From Streptomyces alboflavus (GTDB taxonomy: Bacteria > Actinomycetota > Actinomycetes > Streptomycetales > Streptomycetaceae): DNA of 64,000 nt. The stretch is taken from contig NZ_JNXT01000026.1 in assembly GCF_000716675.1 (NCBI RefSeq), forward strand, positions 33,960 through 97,959, read 5' to 3'. The notes under the pieces were generated by a model. It did no database searches. It was not told the origin of the DNA and worked only from the letters and a program-made list of their open reading frames with translations. This document shows, in pieces, positions 42,045 to 50,326 of the stretch. How positions within the stretch are numbered: the first letter of the stretch is position 1; every line of letters starts with the position of its first letter. The translations under genes and the position numbers were made by a program.

Positions 42045-43022
42045 ATGGGCGAGCACACCGAGCGGGTCACCGGCGGGACGGGGCACGGCTCCCGCTCCGG
42101 CGTGACGGGACACAGCCCCCGCTCCGGCGTGACGGTACACAGCCCCCGCTCCGGCGGGACGGACGCCGCCACCGAGGCGTTCGTCGCCCATCGCAATCTG
42201 CTCTTCACCGTCGCCTACGAGATGCTCGGCTCCGCCGCCGACGCCGAGGACGTCCTCCAGGAGACCTGGCTGCGCTGGGCGGACGTCGACCACGCCACGG
42301 TGCGGGACCCGCGCGCCTTCCTGGTCCGCGTCACCACACGCCAGGCCCTGACCCGGCTGCGCACCCTGCGTCGCCGCAAGGAGTCCTACGTCGGCCCCTG
42401 GCTGCCCGAACCCCTCCTCACCGCGCCCGATGTCGCCGACGACGTCGAGCTGGCCGACAGCGTCTCCATGGCGATGCTGCTCGTCCTGGAGACGCTCACG
42501 CCGACCGAGCGGGCCGTGTTCGTCCTGCGCGACGTCTTCGACCTCGGGTACGACGAGATCGCGCAGGCGGTCGACAAGACCCCCGCCGCGGTCCGGCAGA
42601 TCGCCCACCGCGCACGGAACCACGTCGCGGCGCGCCGACCCCGCGCGGCCGTCTCCCCGGCCCAGACGCGCAGCGCGCTCGCGGCCTTCCAACAGGCCGT
42701 CGAGACGGGGGACCTGCGGCGCCTGCTCGACATGATCGCGCCGGACGTCGTGCTCCTGACCGATGGCGGCGGAGTCGTCCGGGCCGCGCTGGAACCCGTC
42801 GTGGGCGCCCGGGCGGTGGTCGACGTGTTGAGCAGGCTCGCGTCAGCGGACTTCCTTCCGGCCCAGGTCAACGGCCAACCTGCACTGATCCTGCGCGCCG
42901 GTGGCGAGCCCGACACCGTCCTCGCGGTCCGCGTCGAGGACGGCCTCATCACCGGGCTCTACGCCGTCCGCAACCCCGAGAAGCTGTCACGCGTCGACCA
43001 GGAGACCGCGGTGGCCCGTTGA
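42045..43022 (+). CDS. ECF41-type RNA polymerase sigma factor (SigJ-like) with SnoaL-like extension
   Basis: A 325-residue sigma factor. Region 2 is F-V-A-H-R-N-L-L-F-T-V-A-Y-E-M-L-G-S with A-E-D-V-L-Q-E-T-W-L-R-W; region 4 is L-D/G-Y-D-E-I-A-Q-A-V-D-K-T-P-A-A-V-R-Q-I. A C-terminal NTF2/SnoaL-like domain (about 200-325) carries the ECF41 signatures D-G-G-G and N-P-E-K-L. That domain regulates activity in place of an anti-sigma factor. ATG 42045 (SD GGGAG) is preferred because the promoter lies upstream within the open frame. The N-terminus has a 27-bp triplicated coding repeat. Confidence 0.9.
   Translation: MGEHTERVTGGTGHGSRSGVTGHSPRSGVTVHSPRSGGTDAATEAFVAHRNLLFTVAYEMLGSAADAEDVLQETWLRWADVDHATVRDPRAFLVRVTTRQALTRLRTLRRRKESYVGPWLPEPLLTAPDVADDVELADSVSMAMLLVLETLTPTERAVFVLRDVFDLGYDEIAQAVDKTPAAVRQIAHRARNHVAARRPRAAVSPAQTRSALAAFQQAVETGDLRRLLDMIAPDVVLLTDGGGVVRAALEPVVGARAVVDVLSRLASADFLPAQVNGQPALILRAGGEPDTVLAVRVEDGLITGLYAVRNPEKLSRVDQETAVAR
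42084..42163 (+). repeat. 27-bp tandem repeat in the sigma gene N-terminus
   Basis: Three units (42084-42110, 42111-42137, 42138-42163) encode H-S-P-R-S-G-V-T-V-like nonapeptides ahead of region 2. They keep the frame, so copy changes would only alter the length of the N-terminal extension. Confidence 0.75.
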
Positions 43023-43057
43023 TCCCCGGACGGCCCGGCACCGGACGGCCCGGCAAC

Positions 43058-43120
43058 GGGTCTCGGGTTGCGGGTTGCGGGTTGCGGGTCGCGGGTCTCA
43101 GGTTTCAGGTCTCGGGTCTC
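43058..43120. repeat. heptanucleotide tandem repeat
   Basis: Nine 7-bp units of (G/A)GGT(T/C)(G/T)C type, from GGGTCTC at 43058 to GGGTCTC at 43120, between convergent genes. The last unit contributes the stop codon of the methyltransferase gene (43119-43121). Confidence 0.8.
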
Positions 43121-44018
43121 AGGCCCGGCGGCCGTGGAAGATGCCCCAGCGCAGGCGGTTCGCGCTGGTGGCGTCGACCCACAGGGGCAGGTTGGCGAGG
43201 AGGCCGTCGACGTACGCGGGGCTGATGGCGGCGCGCAGGTCGGCCTCGCGGGCGCGGGTGTCGGCGGTCAGGCGGACGTAGTGCCGGGCGATGTGGGGGG
43301 TGTGGTCGTCGAAGTCGACAGGGGCCAGGCCCAGTTCGGCGAGCTGGTCCAAGTAGAACGTGGGGGTGGCGAGGGCGTCCACGCCGAGGCGCGAGACGAC
43401 CGGGCGCAGGGCCTCGGCGGGGGTGTCGTCGGCGGCCATGATGTCGGTGAACGCGAGGGCGCCGCCGGGCTTCAGGACACGGGCGGCCTCGCTGAGGACG
43501 CGGGACCTGTCGCCGCTGTGGCAGAACGCCTCCAGGGAGCACACGGCGTCGAAGTGCCCTTCCCCGTACGGCACTTCGTGGAAGGAGCCGGTGACGACCT
43601 CGATGAGGTGGTCGAGGCCCCGCTTGGCGTTGGCCGCGCGGTGGCGCTCGTTCTGCGCTTCGCTGAGGTTGAGGGCGACGACGTCGCAGCCGAAGCGGTC
43701 GGCCAGGTAGCGGGCCGTGCCGCCGTAGCCGGAGCCGAGGTCGAGGACCGTCCGGCCGGGGGAGAGACGGCCCGCGAGCCGGTCGGCCAGGCGCTCGACG
43801 GTGCGGCGCGAGGCGTCGGCGACGGGCTCCGCGTCGTACTCGTAGATGCCGGTGTGGATGTCCTCGCCGCCCCAGACGATGTCGTAGAAGCGGTCGACGT
43901 CGGTGGATTCGTAGTAGGTGCGGGTGGCGTCCTCGTTGCCGGCCAGAGTGGTCTCGGTCCCGGTCAGGGTGGTCTCGTTCTCGGTCAGGGTGGCGTTCTC
44001 GGTCTGCTTCTCGTTCAT
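43119..44018 (-). CDS. SAM methyltransferase, sarcosine/dimethylglycine N-methyltransferase-like
   Basis: A 299-residue methyltransferase. After a Thr/Glu-rich N-terminus it reads Y-Y-E-S-x-D-V-D-R-F-Y-D-I-V-W-G-G-E-D-I-H-T-G-I-Y, then motif I L-D-L-G-S-G-Y-G-G, V-A-L-N-L-S-E-A-Q-N-E-R and D-A-V-C-S-L-E-A-F-C-H-S-G-D-R. This is the pattern of sarcosine/dimethylglycine methyltransferases of glycine-betaine synthesis. No partner glycine methyltransferase is adjacent, so another amine substrate is possible. Confidence 0.82.
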   Translation of the reverse strand: MNEKQTENATLTENETTLTGTETTLAGNEDATRTYYESTDVDRFYDIVWGGEDIHTGIYEYDAEPVADASRRTVERLADRLAGRLSPGRTVLDLGSGYGGTARYLADRFGCDVVALNLSEAQNERHRAANAKRGLDHLIEVVTGSFHEVPYGEGHFDAVCSLEAFCHSGDRSRVLSEAARVLKPGGALAFTDIMAADDTPAEALRPVVSRLGVDALATPTFYLDQLAELGLAPVDFDDHTPHIARHYVRLTADTRAREADLRAAISPAYVDGLLANLPLWVDATSANRLRWGIFHGRRA

Positions 44019-44201
44019 GGGCGCTGTCCCCTCGGTGCTCGCCGTGCCGTCGTGCCGTCGTGCCGACGGCTCCGCAAGCGTGGGTGGCCCGGCCGGAGAT
44101 GATCAAGAGTGCCTGATCGGCCAACGGGCAAGGCGCCCGCGTAAACAAGACGCCCGCGTAAACCAGTGGCGGGCCCGCGCCCCGCCGCCGACCATGGCCG
44201 C

Positions 44202-44756
44202 ATGAGCGACCAACTCGCACGCTGGACCGAGGCGACCGTCTACCCCGACATGTGGGCGGATCCGGACAACGACCCGCGCGACAGCGACGGACCCAGCCCG
44301 GACGGCGAGCTGCCGACCCTGCTCGACTTCCTCTCCGGCTACCGCATGACGCTGCGCATGAAGTGCGAGGGCCTGGACCCCGAGCAGCTGGCCCGCCGCT
44401 CCGTCCCGCCCTCGACGATGTCCCTGCTCGGCCTCGTCCGGCATCTCGCCGAGGTCGAGCTGGACTGGCGCGGCTGGATCGAGGGCGAGTCCCTGCCGAA
44501 GCTGTACGGCAGGAAGGACGCGGACTTCGAGGGCGCCGTCGCCGACCAGGCCGTGGTCGACGCCGCGTACGCCGACCTGGCGCGCGAACAGGCCGCGACG
44601 GACGCCGCCCTCGCCGCCCACCCGGACCTGGGGGAGCGGCTGAAGAACGGCTCCTCGGTCCGGGAGTTGATGGTGCACCGGATCGAGGAGTACGCGCGGC
44701 ACTGCGGGCACGCGGATCTGCTGCGGGAGTGCGTCGACGGTCGGGTGGGGCAGTAG
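44202..44756 (+). CDS. DinB-family (DUF664) protein
   Basis: A 184-residue four-helix-bundle protein: L-L-D-F-L-S-G-Y-R-M-T-L-R-M-K-C-E-G-L, L-L-G-L-V-R-H-L-A-E-V-E (metal His), and R-I-E-E-Y-A-R-H-C-G-H-A-D-L-L-R-E (second His pair). The DinB/MST-like superfamily includes mycothiol- or bacillithiol-dependent enzymes, so in an actinobacterium a mycothiol S-transferase-like role is plausible. ATG 44202 begins the conserved part. Confidence 0.87.
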   Translation: MSDQLARWTEATVYPDMWADPDNDPRDSDGPSPDGELPTLLDFLSGYRMTLRMKCEGLDPEQLARRSVPPSTMSLLGLVRHLAEVELDWRGWIEGESLPKLYGRKDADFEGAVADQAVVDAAYADLAREQAATDAALAAHPDLGERLKNGSSVRELMVHRIEEYARHCGHADLLRECVDGRVGQ

Positions 44757-44787
44757 CCCTCCTGGCCGGGTCGGCCCCCTTGGCGGC

Positions 44788-45120
44788 CTAGCCGAACTGC
44801 ACGCTGTGCGGGATCGGCGCGCCGAAGCTCTTGCTCTGCCCGGGAAGCAGCGTGCCCGCGGGCTCCTCGCAGCCCTGGTCGAAGTGCAGCGTGGCCTTGG
44901 TGTCCGTCTGGTTCGATGCGCTGTCCGCGCCCTGGAGGAGCAGGTAGCACTCGCCGTTGTCCGGGTCCTCCATCTCCAGGTCGCCCGACTCCGGCGAGTG
45001 GTAGAAGAACGTGCCGTTGGCGGCGTACGCCGTGCTGGTCGGCAGGGCGGTGAAGAGGGCGAGGGCGGCGCCGAGGGCGAGGGCCGCGCGGGCGGTTTTC
45101 GAGGTGTACGTGGTCTTCAT
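44788..45120 (-). CDS. small secreted protein, paralogue of 48164-48514
   Basis: A 110-residue protein with signal peptide ending A-Y-A-A-N (about 33). The mature part has G-T-F-F-Y, D-P-D-N-G-E-C-Y-L-L, S-N-Q-T-D-T-K-A-T and a second cysteine. The same order (G-x-F-x-Y, D-P-D-x-G-E-C, N-x-T-D-x-x-A, C) occurs in the product of 48164-48514, 3 kb away. The two cysteines are probably bridged. Function unknown. Confidence 0.75.
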   Translation of the reverse strand: MKTTYTSKTARAALALGAALALFTALPTSTAYAANGTFFYHSPESGDLEMEDPDNGECYLLLQGADSASNQTDTKATLHFDQGCEEPAGTLLPGQSKSFGAPIPHSVQFG

Positions 45121-45285
45121 GAACGTCAACGGTTCCTGACGGGGGCGGGTGACGACAGGGAGTGCGGGGGCGTGTCGGGGGTGTGTCCCGCCGGTGCCGC
45201 GCCCCGCACGCTCCGCCGTACGACCGAGCCGCACACGCCCGCCGCACACGCCCGCCGCACACGCCCGCCGCACGCGGGCGACGCG

Positions 45286-46005
45286 CTACCGGACGCCCGC
45301 CCCGGCCTCGTGCACGCGGAGTTCCAGCAACTCCGGGGCGAGGACGGTCACGGCGTGCCGCCGTACGTCGATCAGGCCGTCGCGCCGCAGCCGGGACAGG
45401 GCGCGGTTCACGGTCACGCGGGTCACGCCGAGCAGTTCGGCGAGGGCCTGCTGGGTGCCGCCGGGCAGGGGCACGGGGCCGCCGCCGGGCAGCGCGGCCG
45501 CCCGCTCCAGGAGCCAGACCGCGACCCGTGCCCCGGCGGGCAGCGTGGCCGTGCGGGCCAGGCGCTCCTGCTTCTCGCGGGCGCTCCCCGCGAGCACCCG
45601 CAGCACATGGCGGCGCACCGACGACTCGTCGTCGACCAGGGCCAGGAACGGCTCCCGGGGCAGACTCCGCACGACGCAGGGCGTGAGCGCGGTGAGCGTG
45701 GCCGTGTGCCCGCCGCCGTCGATCACGGCGATCTTGTCGAGGGCGCAGGGCGCCGCCCACTCCCCGAAGCGCACCACCCGGCCCGAACCGGTCGTGGCCG
45801 TGGCTGCGACGCGGCCGTCGAGGAGGAGCAGCAGCCGCGCGGCCGGGTCGCCCTCGTGCCGCAGGACCTGCCCCGCCGCTACCGCCTTCGGCACGGACGC
45901 CCGCCACAGGTCCCGCAGGACGTCGTCCGGGAGGGCCCCGAGCAGCGGAACATCGCCCAACGAGCGCCACCGCCCGCGTGTATCAGCCGATACAGACCTG
46001 GTCAC
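45286..46005 (-). CDS. Crp/Fnr-family transcriptional regulator
   Basis: A 239-residue protein with an N-terminal cyclic-nucleotide-binding beta roll (about 20-130: A-G-Q-V-L-R-H-E-G-D-P-A, L-L-L-L-L-D-G-R-V-A) and a C-terminal winged helix (Q-Q-A-L-A-E-L-L-G-V-T-R-V-T-V-N-R-A-L-S-R-L). The cAMP-contacting R-S/T pair is not clearly present, so the ligand is unknown. It diverges by 23 bp from a YciI-like gene, implying overlapping promoters. GTG start. Confidence 0.88.
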   Translation of the reverse strand: MTRSVSADTRGRWRSLGDVPLLGALPDDVLRDLWRASVPKAVAAGQVLRHEGDPAARLLLLLDGRVAATATTGSGRVVRFGEWAAPCALDKIAVIDGGGHTATLTALTPCVVRSLPREPFLALVDDESSVRRHVLRVLAGSAREKQERLARTATLPAGARVAVWLLERAAALPGGGPVPLPGGTQQALAELLGVTRVTVNRALSRLRRDGLIDVRRHAVTVLAPELLELRVHEAGAGVR

Positions 46006-46028
46006 AGCGCGACCGTACCGTCCCCCGC

Positions 46029-46307
46029 ATGCTGATCCTCGAACTCGCCTTCACCGCCGACGCCACCCCGGAACGGCTCGCGGCCCGCCCCGCCCACCGG
46101 CAGCGCCTGACCCGACTGCACGCCGAGGGCCGCCTGGTGGCCGCCGGACCCTTCGCGGACGACTCGGGCGCGGTCCTGATCTTCGACGTCGACCGGCCGG
46201 GACTGGAGGAGATCATGGCCGCCGACCCGTACTACGGCACTCCGGGCGTACGCGTCCATGGCGTCCGGGAGTGGACGCCGCTCGTGGGGCCCGCGCGCGG
46301 CGCGTGA
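46029..46307 (+). CDS. YciI-family protein
   Basis: A 92-residue ferredoxin-like protein with R-P-A-H-R-Q-R-L-T-R-L-H-A-E-G-R-L-V-A-A-G-P and a D-D-S-G-A-V-L-I-F strand, typical of YciI/muconolactone-isomerase-like dimers. The His and Asp of the proposed active site (R-x-x-H, F-x-x-D) are present. Divergent from the Crp/Fnr gene. Confidence 0.85.
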   Translation: MLILELAFTADATPERLAARPAHRQRLTRLHAEGRLVAAGPFADDSGAVLIFDVDRPGLEEIMAADPYYGTPGVRVHGVREWTPLVGPARGA

Positions 46308-46363
46308 GACCGGCCCGGAGCGGACGCGCGGATCACCCGGCCTCGCCGGAGCGGGCGCGCGGG

Positions 46364-47779
46364 TCACCCGCCTCCCGGGGCGGCGCCGGGCACCGCCACG
46401 CGCGCCGTCGCCGCGACGCGCTCCCGCACCCCCTCCACGTACCGCCGCATGTTCTTGTGCGCCGTCTCGGTGTCGGGGTGGCGGGCGGAGAAGTGCAGGC
46501 CGTCGTGGAAGCGGGCCACCCACGCGCAGACCTTGTCGCCGTAGGAGACCCGGACCAGGCCGTGGGCCCGCATGTCCGGCCAGCGTTCCGAGCCGGGCAC
46601 GGACCGGGTGTCGACGAACGACACGATCGAGTACAGGTCCGGGGACGTCGGCCGGAAGTCGGCGCCGAGTTGGCGCAGGACGCGGGCGATGGGGACGCGG
46701 GACAGCGGCCTGGTGCGGCGCAGCTCGTCGCGGACCAGGCGCAGCGCGCCGTCGAAGTCGGGCACGTCGGCGAGCGGGATCTCGATGGGCGCCCCGCCCA
46801 CGTACCAGCCCAGGGACTCCTGCCACCGCGACTTCACCCGGGTGTGGAACGGTACGACCGCGCGGTACACGGGCTGCCCGCCCATCTCGTGCAGGACGAG
46901 CGCGGTGGCGGCCAGGACGCCGACGAGGCTGCCTCCGTAGGGGCGGCAGTACGCCTCGAAGGCCGCCGCGCCGGCGTCGTCGGCGAGCGGGGCGCACAGC
47001 AACTTCTGCGTGGGCAGCTGGCCTTGGGGGTCAAGGCCCAGGTCGACGGGGAAGTTCGGCAGCGTACCGCCGCACCTGGCGATGAACTCGCGCCAGCGGG
47101 CGACGACTTCGTGCGTGTCGTCGACCTGGTCGGCGTCGGCGCGCTCGACGGCGCAGAAGTCGACGTAGCTGGCGACCGGCGGGGCCGGGTCGGGGCGGCC
47201 CTCGCGGGCGGCCTCGTACAGGTCGTGGATCTCGGCGGGCAGGCGGTACAGCGAGTACGCGTCCACGTTGCTGTGGTCGAACGCGGCGTACACGCTCGCG
47301 CCGTCCTCCCTGAGCACCGCCGCGTAGATGAAGTTGGGCCAGGACAGGGCGTTCGCGGCGGTGTCGAAGCGGTCTTCCAGGTAGCGGGTGAGGGTGGTGG
47401 CGTCGGTGAAGGTCCCGGAGTCCTCGCGGTGCAGGGCGACGTCGTCGGCGGTGAGTGTGAAGCGGCGCAGTTCGCCGTCGTCCCAGCGCAGGCCGCTGCG
47501 CAGCGTCTCGTGCCGCACGGTCCAGGCCGCGAGGGCCCGTTGCAGGGCCTCGACGTCGACGGGCCCGGCGAGGTCGAAGGCCGCGCCCAGCCACGTCGGC
47601 ACGAACAGGCCGTCGTCCCGCACCGAACGGGCCGTGCGCACATGGGACTCCTGGACGTAGGCGGGCGGCCGGGAGTCCTCCGGCAGCCCGGCCGCCGCCT
47701 CGACGGCCCTCGGGTGCAGCGTCCACTCCACGACCCGCCCCGGGCGGATCTCGCAGCGCTGGATGTCGGTCATACGCAC
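46364..47779 (-). CDS. stand-alone condensation/acyltransferase-domain protein (PapA-like)
   Basis: A 471-residue two-lobed chloramphenicol-acetyltransferase-fold protein. The active-site motif reads A-A-F-D-H-S-N-V-D-A-Y (H-x-x-x-D with the second His of HHxxxDG kept). A D-F-G-like V-S-Y-G-D-K-V segment lies near the C-terminus. Such proteins join an acyl thioester to an amine or alcohol in NRPS or polyketide-ester pathways. No NRPS or carrier protein is nearby, so it acts in trans or on a free substrate. GTG 47779 (SD GGAGAG) or ATG 47773 may be the start. Confidence 0.8.
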   Translation of the reverse strand: MRMTDIQRCEIRPGRVVEWTLHPRAVEAAAGLPEDSRPPAYVQESHVRTARSVRDDGLFVPTWLGAAFDLAGPVDVEALQRALAAWTVRHETLRSGLRWDDGELRRFTLTADDVALHREDSGTFTDATTLTRYLEDRFDTAANALSWPNFIYAAVLREDGASVYAAFDHSNVDAYSLYRLPAEIHDLYEAAREGRPDPAPPVASYVDFCAVERADADQVDDTHEVVARWREFIARCGGTLPNFPVDLGLDPQGQLPTQKLLCAPLADDAGAAAFEAYCRPYGGSLVGVLAATALVLHEMGGQPVYRAVVPFHTRVKSRWQESLGWYVGGAPIEIPLADVPDFDGALRLVRDELRRTRPLSRVPIARVLRQLGADFRPTSPDLYSIVSFVDTRSVPGSERWPDMRAHGLVRVSYGDKVCAWVARFHDGLHFSARHPDTETAHKNMRRYVEGVRERVAATARVAVPGAAPGGG

Positions 47780-47816
47780 GGGGGCTCTCCGTTCCCGGCA
47801 TGGAGCGATGTCCCGG

Positions 47817-47892
47817 CCTGGATCGTTGGTTCCGGCCTGGATCGTTGGTTCCGGCCTGGATCGTTGGTTCCAGCCTGGATCGTTGGTTCCGG
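47817..47892. repeat. 19-bp tandem repeat upstream of the condensation gene
   Basis: Four 19-bp units of CCTGGATCGTTGGTTCCGG at 47817, 47836, 47855 and 47874 (one substitution in the third) lie 38 bp before the GTG at 47779. They could be multiple regulator sites or a slippage-prone spacer. The remaining 270 bp to 48163 show no gene. Confidence 0.8.
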
Positions 47893-48163
47893 CATGCCCG
47901 GTGAGGCATCCTCCGGGCGCGGCCGGTGCGGCCGCAACCGCGCCTCTCGCGCCACATTGGCCACTTCCGTGCGGTGGTGCCGGACGCCTCTTCACGCGGG
48001 GTGCCGGACGCGCCTCACGCGGAGTGCGCGGCGCGGGCGCTCGCTCGTCCGGGTGAGGTGTATGTGTCCGTGCATATGCGGACAAGGGGGTGGGCAACGA
48101 CAGCCTCGTTGCGCATCTGCGCTCCGCTTCTCCGAAGCCTCTGAACCCCCCGAAAGGACCTCC

Positions 48164-48514
48164 ATGCGTTTCCGCACCGCCCTGGCCGCCGCCGCGGGTG
48201 CACTGACCCTGATCGTCACGCTGCCGACGTCGGCAGCCGCTGCCGAGGGGCAGTTCCAGTACACGTACGTCGGTGTGGACGGCAGTCCGCGGCTCGGCTT
48301 CATCGACGACCCGGACAGCGGGGAGTGCCACACGTTGCCGGAGGTGGCGGACCCGGGCTCCAGCTCGCCCGCCCACTCGCCGCGCAACAGGACGGACGAA
48401 AGGGCCCGGGTCTTCACGGAGCCGGACTGCACGGGTGACTCCTTCGTCCTGCGGCCGCACACCGGCTACGGCAGCGAGCGCCTGAAGCTCCGGTCCGTCG
48501 TGTTCTTCTCCTGA
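48164..48514 (+). CDS. small secreted protein, paralogue of 44788-45120
   Basis: A 116-residue protein with signal peptide (A-A-A-A-E near 26-28) and a beta-rich mature part: G-Q-F-Q-Y-T-Y, I-D-D-P-D-S-G-E-C-H-T-L, R-N-R-T-D-E-R-A-R-V-F, D-C-T-G-D-S-F-V-L. The last element resembles beta/gamma-crystallin or peptidase-inhibitor I36-like strands (F-x-x-x-x-C-T-G). Function unknown. The ATG follows AAAGGA. Confidence 0.75.
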   Translation: MRFRTALAAAAGALTLIVTLPTSAAAAEGQFQYTYVGVDGSPRLGFIDDPDSGECHTLPEVADPGSSSPAHSPRNRTDERARVFTEPDCTGDSFVLRPHTGYGSERLKLRSVVFFS

Positions 48515-48546
48515 CGGCTGGTTCCCGGCGCTGAAGCGCCGTCCAG

Positions 48547-48583
48547 AGCCCCGCCCCCGCCCCACCCGGGCGCGGGCGGGGCT
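48547..48583. terminator. bidirectional terminator
   Basis: Ten-bp arms AGCCCCGCCC (48547-48556) / GGGCGGGGCT (48574-48583) between the convergent secreted-protein and flavodoxin-fold genes. Confidence 0.6.
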
Positions 48584-48591
48584 TCGCGCAC

Positions 48592-49290
48592 TCACCCGCC
48601 GTGCCGCGGCAGCAGCTCGTCCAGCGCCGAGTCCAGCGTCTTGAACGCCCCCTCGCCCGCGCTCAGCGACTCGTACACGTACCGGACCGCGACCCGCTCC
48701 GGCGCCATCCCGCAGAACTCGGAGACGCCCTTGCCGAGCGTCAGCGTCACCGCGTCCGCGAAGCCGAGCTCCGCGAACCGGGCCTCGTCGTAGCTGACGA
48801 GGCCGAGCCACAGCATCCGCGTCCCGGCGAGGAGCTGCTGCCGGTTCCCGTACGCGAAACCGTGGTTCCACACCCGGTCGATCCAGCCCTTGAGCAGGGC
48901 GGGCAGGCCGAACCACCAGAGCGGGAAGACGACCACGATCGCGTCCGCCGCCGCCACGCGCCGCATGTGCGCGTGGACCTCCGGCGAGTACTCCTTGTCC
49001 GGGTCGTCCCAGTCGGGCTCGTCGGCGGGGGTCATCCGGGGGTCGAACCCCTCGGCGACGAGGTCGAGGAGGTCGACGGTGTGGCCCTCGGCGGTGAGGC
49101 GTTCCTGGGCGCGGCGGACGAGGTGGGCGGTGAGGGAGTCGGGGCGGGGGTGGCCGGTGACGAGGAGGACGTGGGACTGGGGGGCCGCCGAGGTGGGGTC
49201 GGCCTGCGGCGCGGCTGCCTGCGGCGCGGTTGCCTGCGGCGTCTCGGGCTGTGGGGCCTCTGCCTGCGGCGCCTCGGGCTGCGTCGCCAT
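48592..49290 (-). CDS. NAD(P)H-dependent flavodoxin-fold oxidoreductase (NQO/MdaB-like)
   Basis: A 232-residue protein. A low-complexity Gln/Ala/Pro N-terminus (about 1-35, repeated P-Q-A-x-A-P) precedes a flavodoxin-like quinone reductase: L-L-V-T-G-H-P-R-P-D-S-L-T (FMN/FAD phosphate loop), V-V-V-F-P-L-W-W-F-G-L-P-A-L-L-K-G-W-I-D-R-V, and L-G-K-G-V. It reduces quinones by two electrons. Its ATG shares one base with the upstream stop (TGATG), forming an operon with the MDR reductase. Confidence 0.88.
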   Translation of the reverse strand: MATQPEAPQAEAPQPETPQATAPQAAAPQADPTSAAPQSHVLLVTGHPRPDSLTAHLVRRAQERLTAEGHTVDLLDLVAEGFDPRMTPADEPDWDDPDKEYSPEVHAHMRRVAAADAIVVVFPLWWFGLPALLKGWIDRVWNHGFAYGNRQQLLAGTRMLWLGLVSYDEARFAELGFADAVTLTLGKGVSEFCGMAPERVAVRYVYESLSAGEGAFKTLDSALDELLPRHGG

Positions 49291-50309
49291 CACTTGGCCT
49301 CCCCGTCCAGACGGACCAGCATCTTGCCGGTGTTGGCGCCGCGCAGCACGCCGAGGAAGGCCTCCGGCGCCTGCTCGATGCCGTCGACGACGGTCTCCTC
49401 CGTGCGCAGGGTGCCGTCGGCGAGCATCCCCGCCGCCTTCCCGATCCACTCCGGGAACAGGTCCAGGTGGCTGGTGACCAGCATGCCGCGCAGGGTCGCC
49501 TCCTGCTTGGCGGCGTGGAAGAGGTTGTCCGGGCCCGGAGCGGGCGTCGTGTCGTTGTACGTGCTGATGGCGCCGACCAGCGCGACACGGGCCTGCGGGC
49601 GGAGGGCGCCGATCGCGGCCTGGAGGTGGTCGCCGCCCACGTTGTCGAGGTAGACGTCGACGCCGTCGGGCGCCGCCTCGGCGAGCTGCCCGGCCAGGTC
49701 GCCCTGGCGGTAGTCGATCGCCGCGTCGTACCCGAACGTGTCGAGCAGCTTCTTCGTCTTCGCCGGACCGCCCGCCGACCCGATCACCCGGGACGCGCCG
49801 AGCGCACGGGCCACCTGCCCGGCGACACTGCCCACGGCCCCGGCGGCGGCCGACACGAACACGACGTCCCCCTCCTTGACGGGCGCGGTCCGGGTCAGCG
49901 CCGCGTACGCGGTGAGCCCCGTGGTCCCGAGCGGGCCCAGGTAGGCGGACGCCGGGGCGATCCCCGTGTCGACCACCGTCACGGCGGCGGCGTCCAGGAC
50001 GGCGTACTCGCGCCATCCGGCGAAGTGCGAGACGGTCGCCCCGACCGGCACGTCCGGGGCACCCGAGGCGACGACCACACCGACCGCCCCGCCCTCCAGC
50101 GGCGCCCCCAGCTCGAACGGCGGGATGTACGAGGGCACGTCGTCCATCCGGCCCCGCATGTACGGGTCGACCGACATCCACGTGTTTCGGACCAGGATCT
50201 GGCCTGCGGCCGGGGTGTCGGGGAGGACGGTGGTGGCGAGGGCGAAGTCGCTCGGGACGGGCTCACCGGTGGGTCGGGCGGCGAGACGGATTTCGCGGGA
50301 CTGCGGCAT
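49290..50309 (-). CDS. zinc-independent MDR NADP-dependent oxidoreductase
   Basis: A 339-residue member of the leukotriene B4 12-hydroxydehydrogenase/curcumin reductase group: W-M-S-V-D-P-Y-M-R-G-R-M near residue 44, L-G-T-T-G-L-T-A-Y, A-A-G-A-V-G-S-V-A-G-Q-V-A (NADP Rossmann), Y-L-D-N-V-G-G and R-G-M-L-V. It reduces activated C=C bonds of enones or quinones. First gene of the pair with the NQO-like protein, suggesting a detoxification unit. Confidence 0.92.
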   Translation of the reverse strand: MPQSREIRLAARPTGEPVPSDFALATTVLPDTPAAGQILVRNTWMSVDPYMRGRMDDVPSYIPPFELGAPLEGGAVGVVVASGAPDVPVGATVSHFAGWREYAVLDAAAVTVVDTGIAPASAYLGPLGTTGLTAYAALTRTAPVKEGDVVFVSAAAGAVGSVAGQVARALGASRVIGSAGGPAKTKKLLDTFGYDAAIDYRQGDLAGQLAEAAPDGVDVYLDNVGGDHLQAAIGALRPQARVALVGAISTYNDTTPAPGPDNLFHAAKQEATLRGMLVTSHLDLFPEWIGKAAGMLADGTLRTEETVVDGIEQAPEAFLGVLRGANTGKMLVRLDGEAK

Positions 50310-50326
50310 GGGGGGGGCTCTCCTTG

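Noticed and set aside
45149..48514. 1121-codon plus-strand frame
   Set aside because: It runs antisense through the Crp/Fnr and condensation-domain genes; only the last 116 codons (from 48164), with signal peptide and SD, are real.
46364..49588. 1074-codon minus-strand frame
   Set aside because: Only the 46364-47779 part is a gene. The rest is antisense to or out of frame with the secreted-protein and NQO genes and includes the 19-bp repeats.
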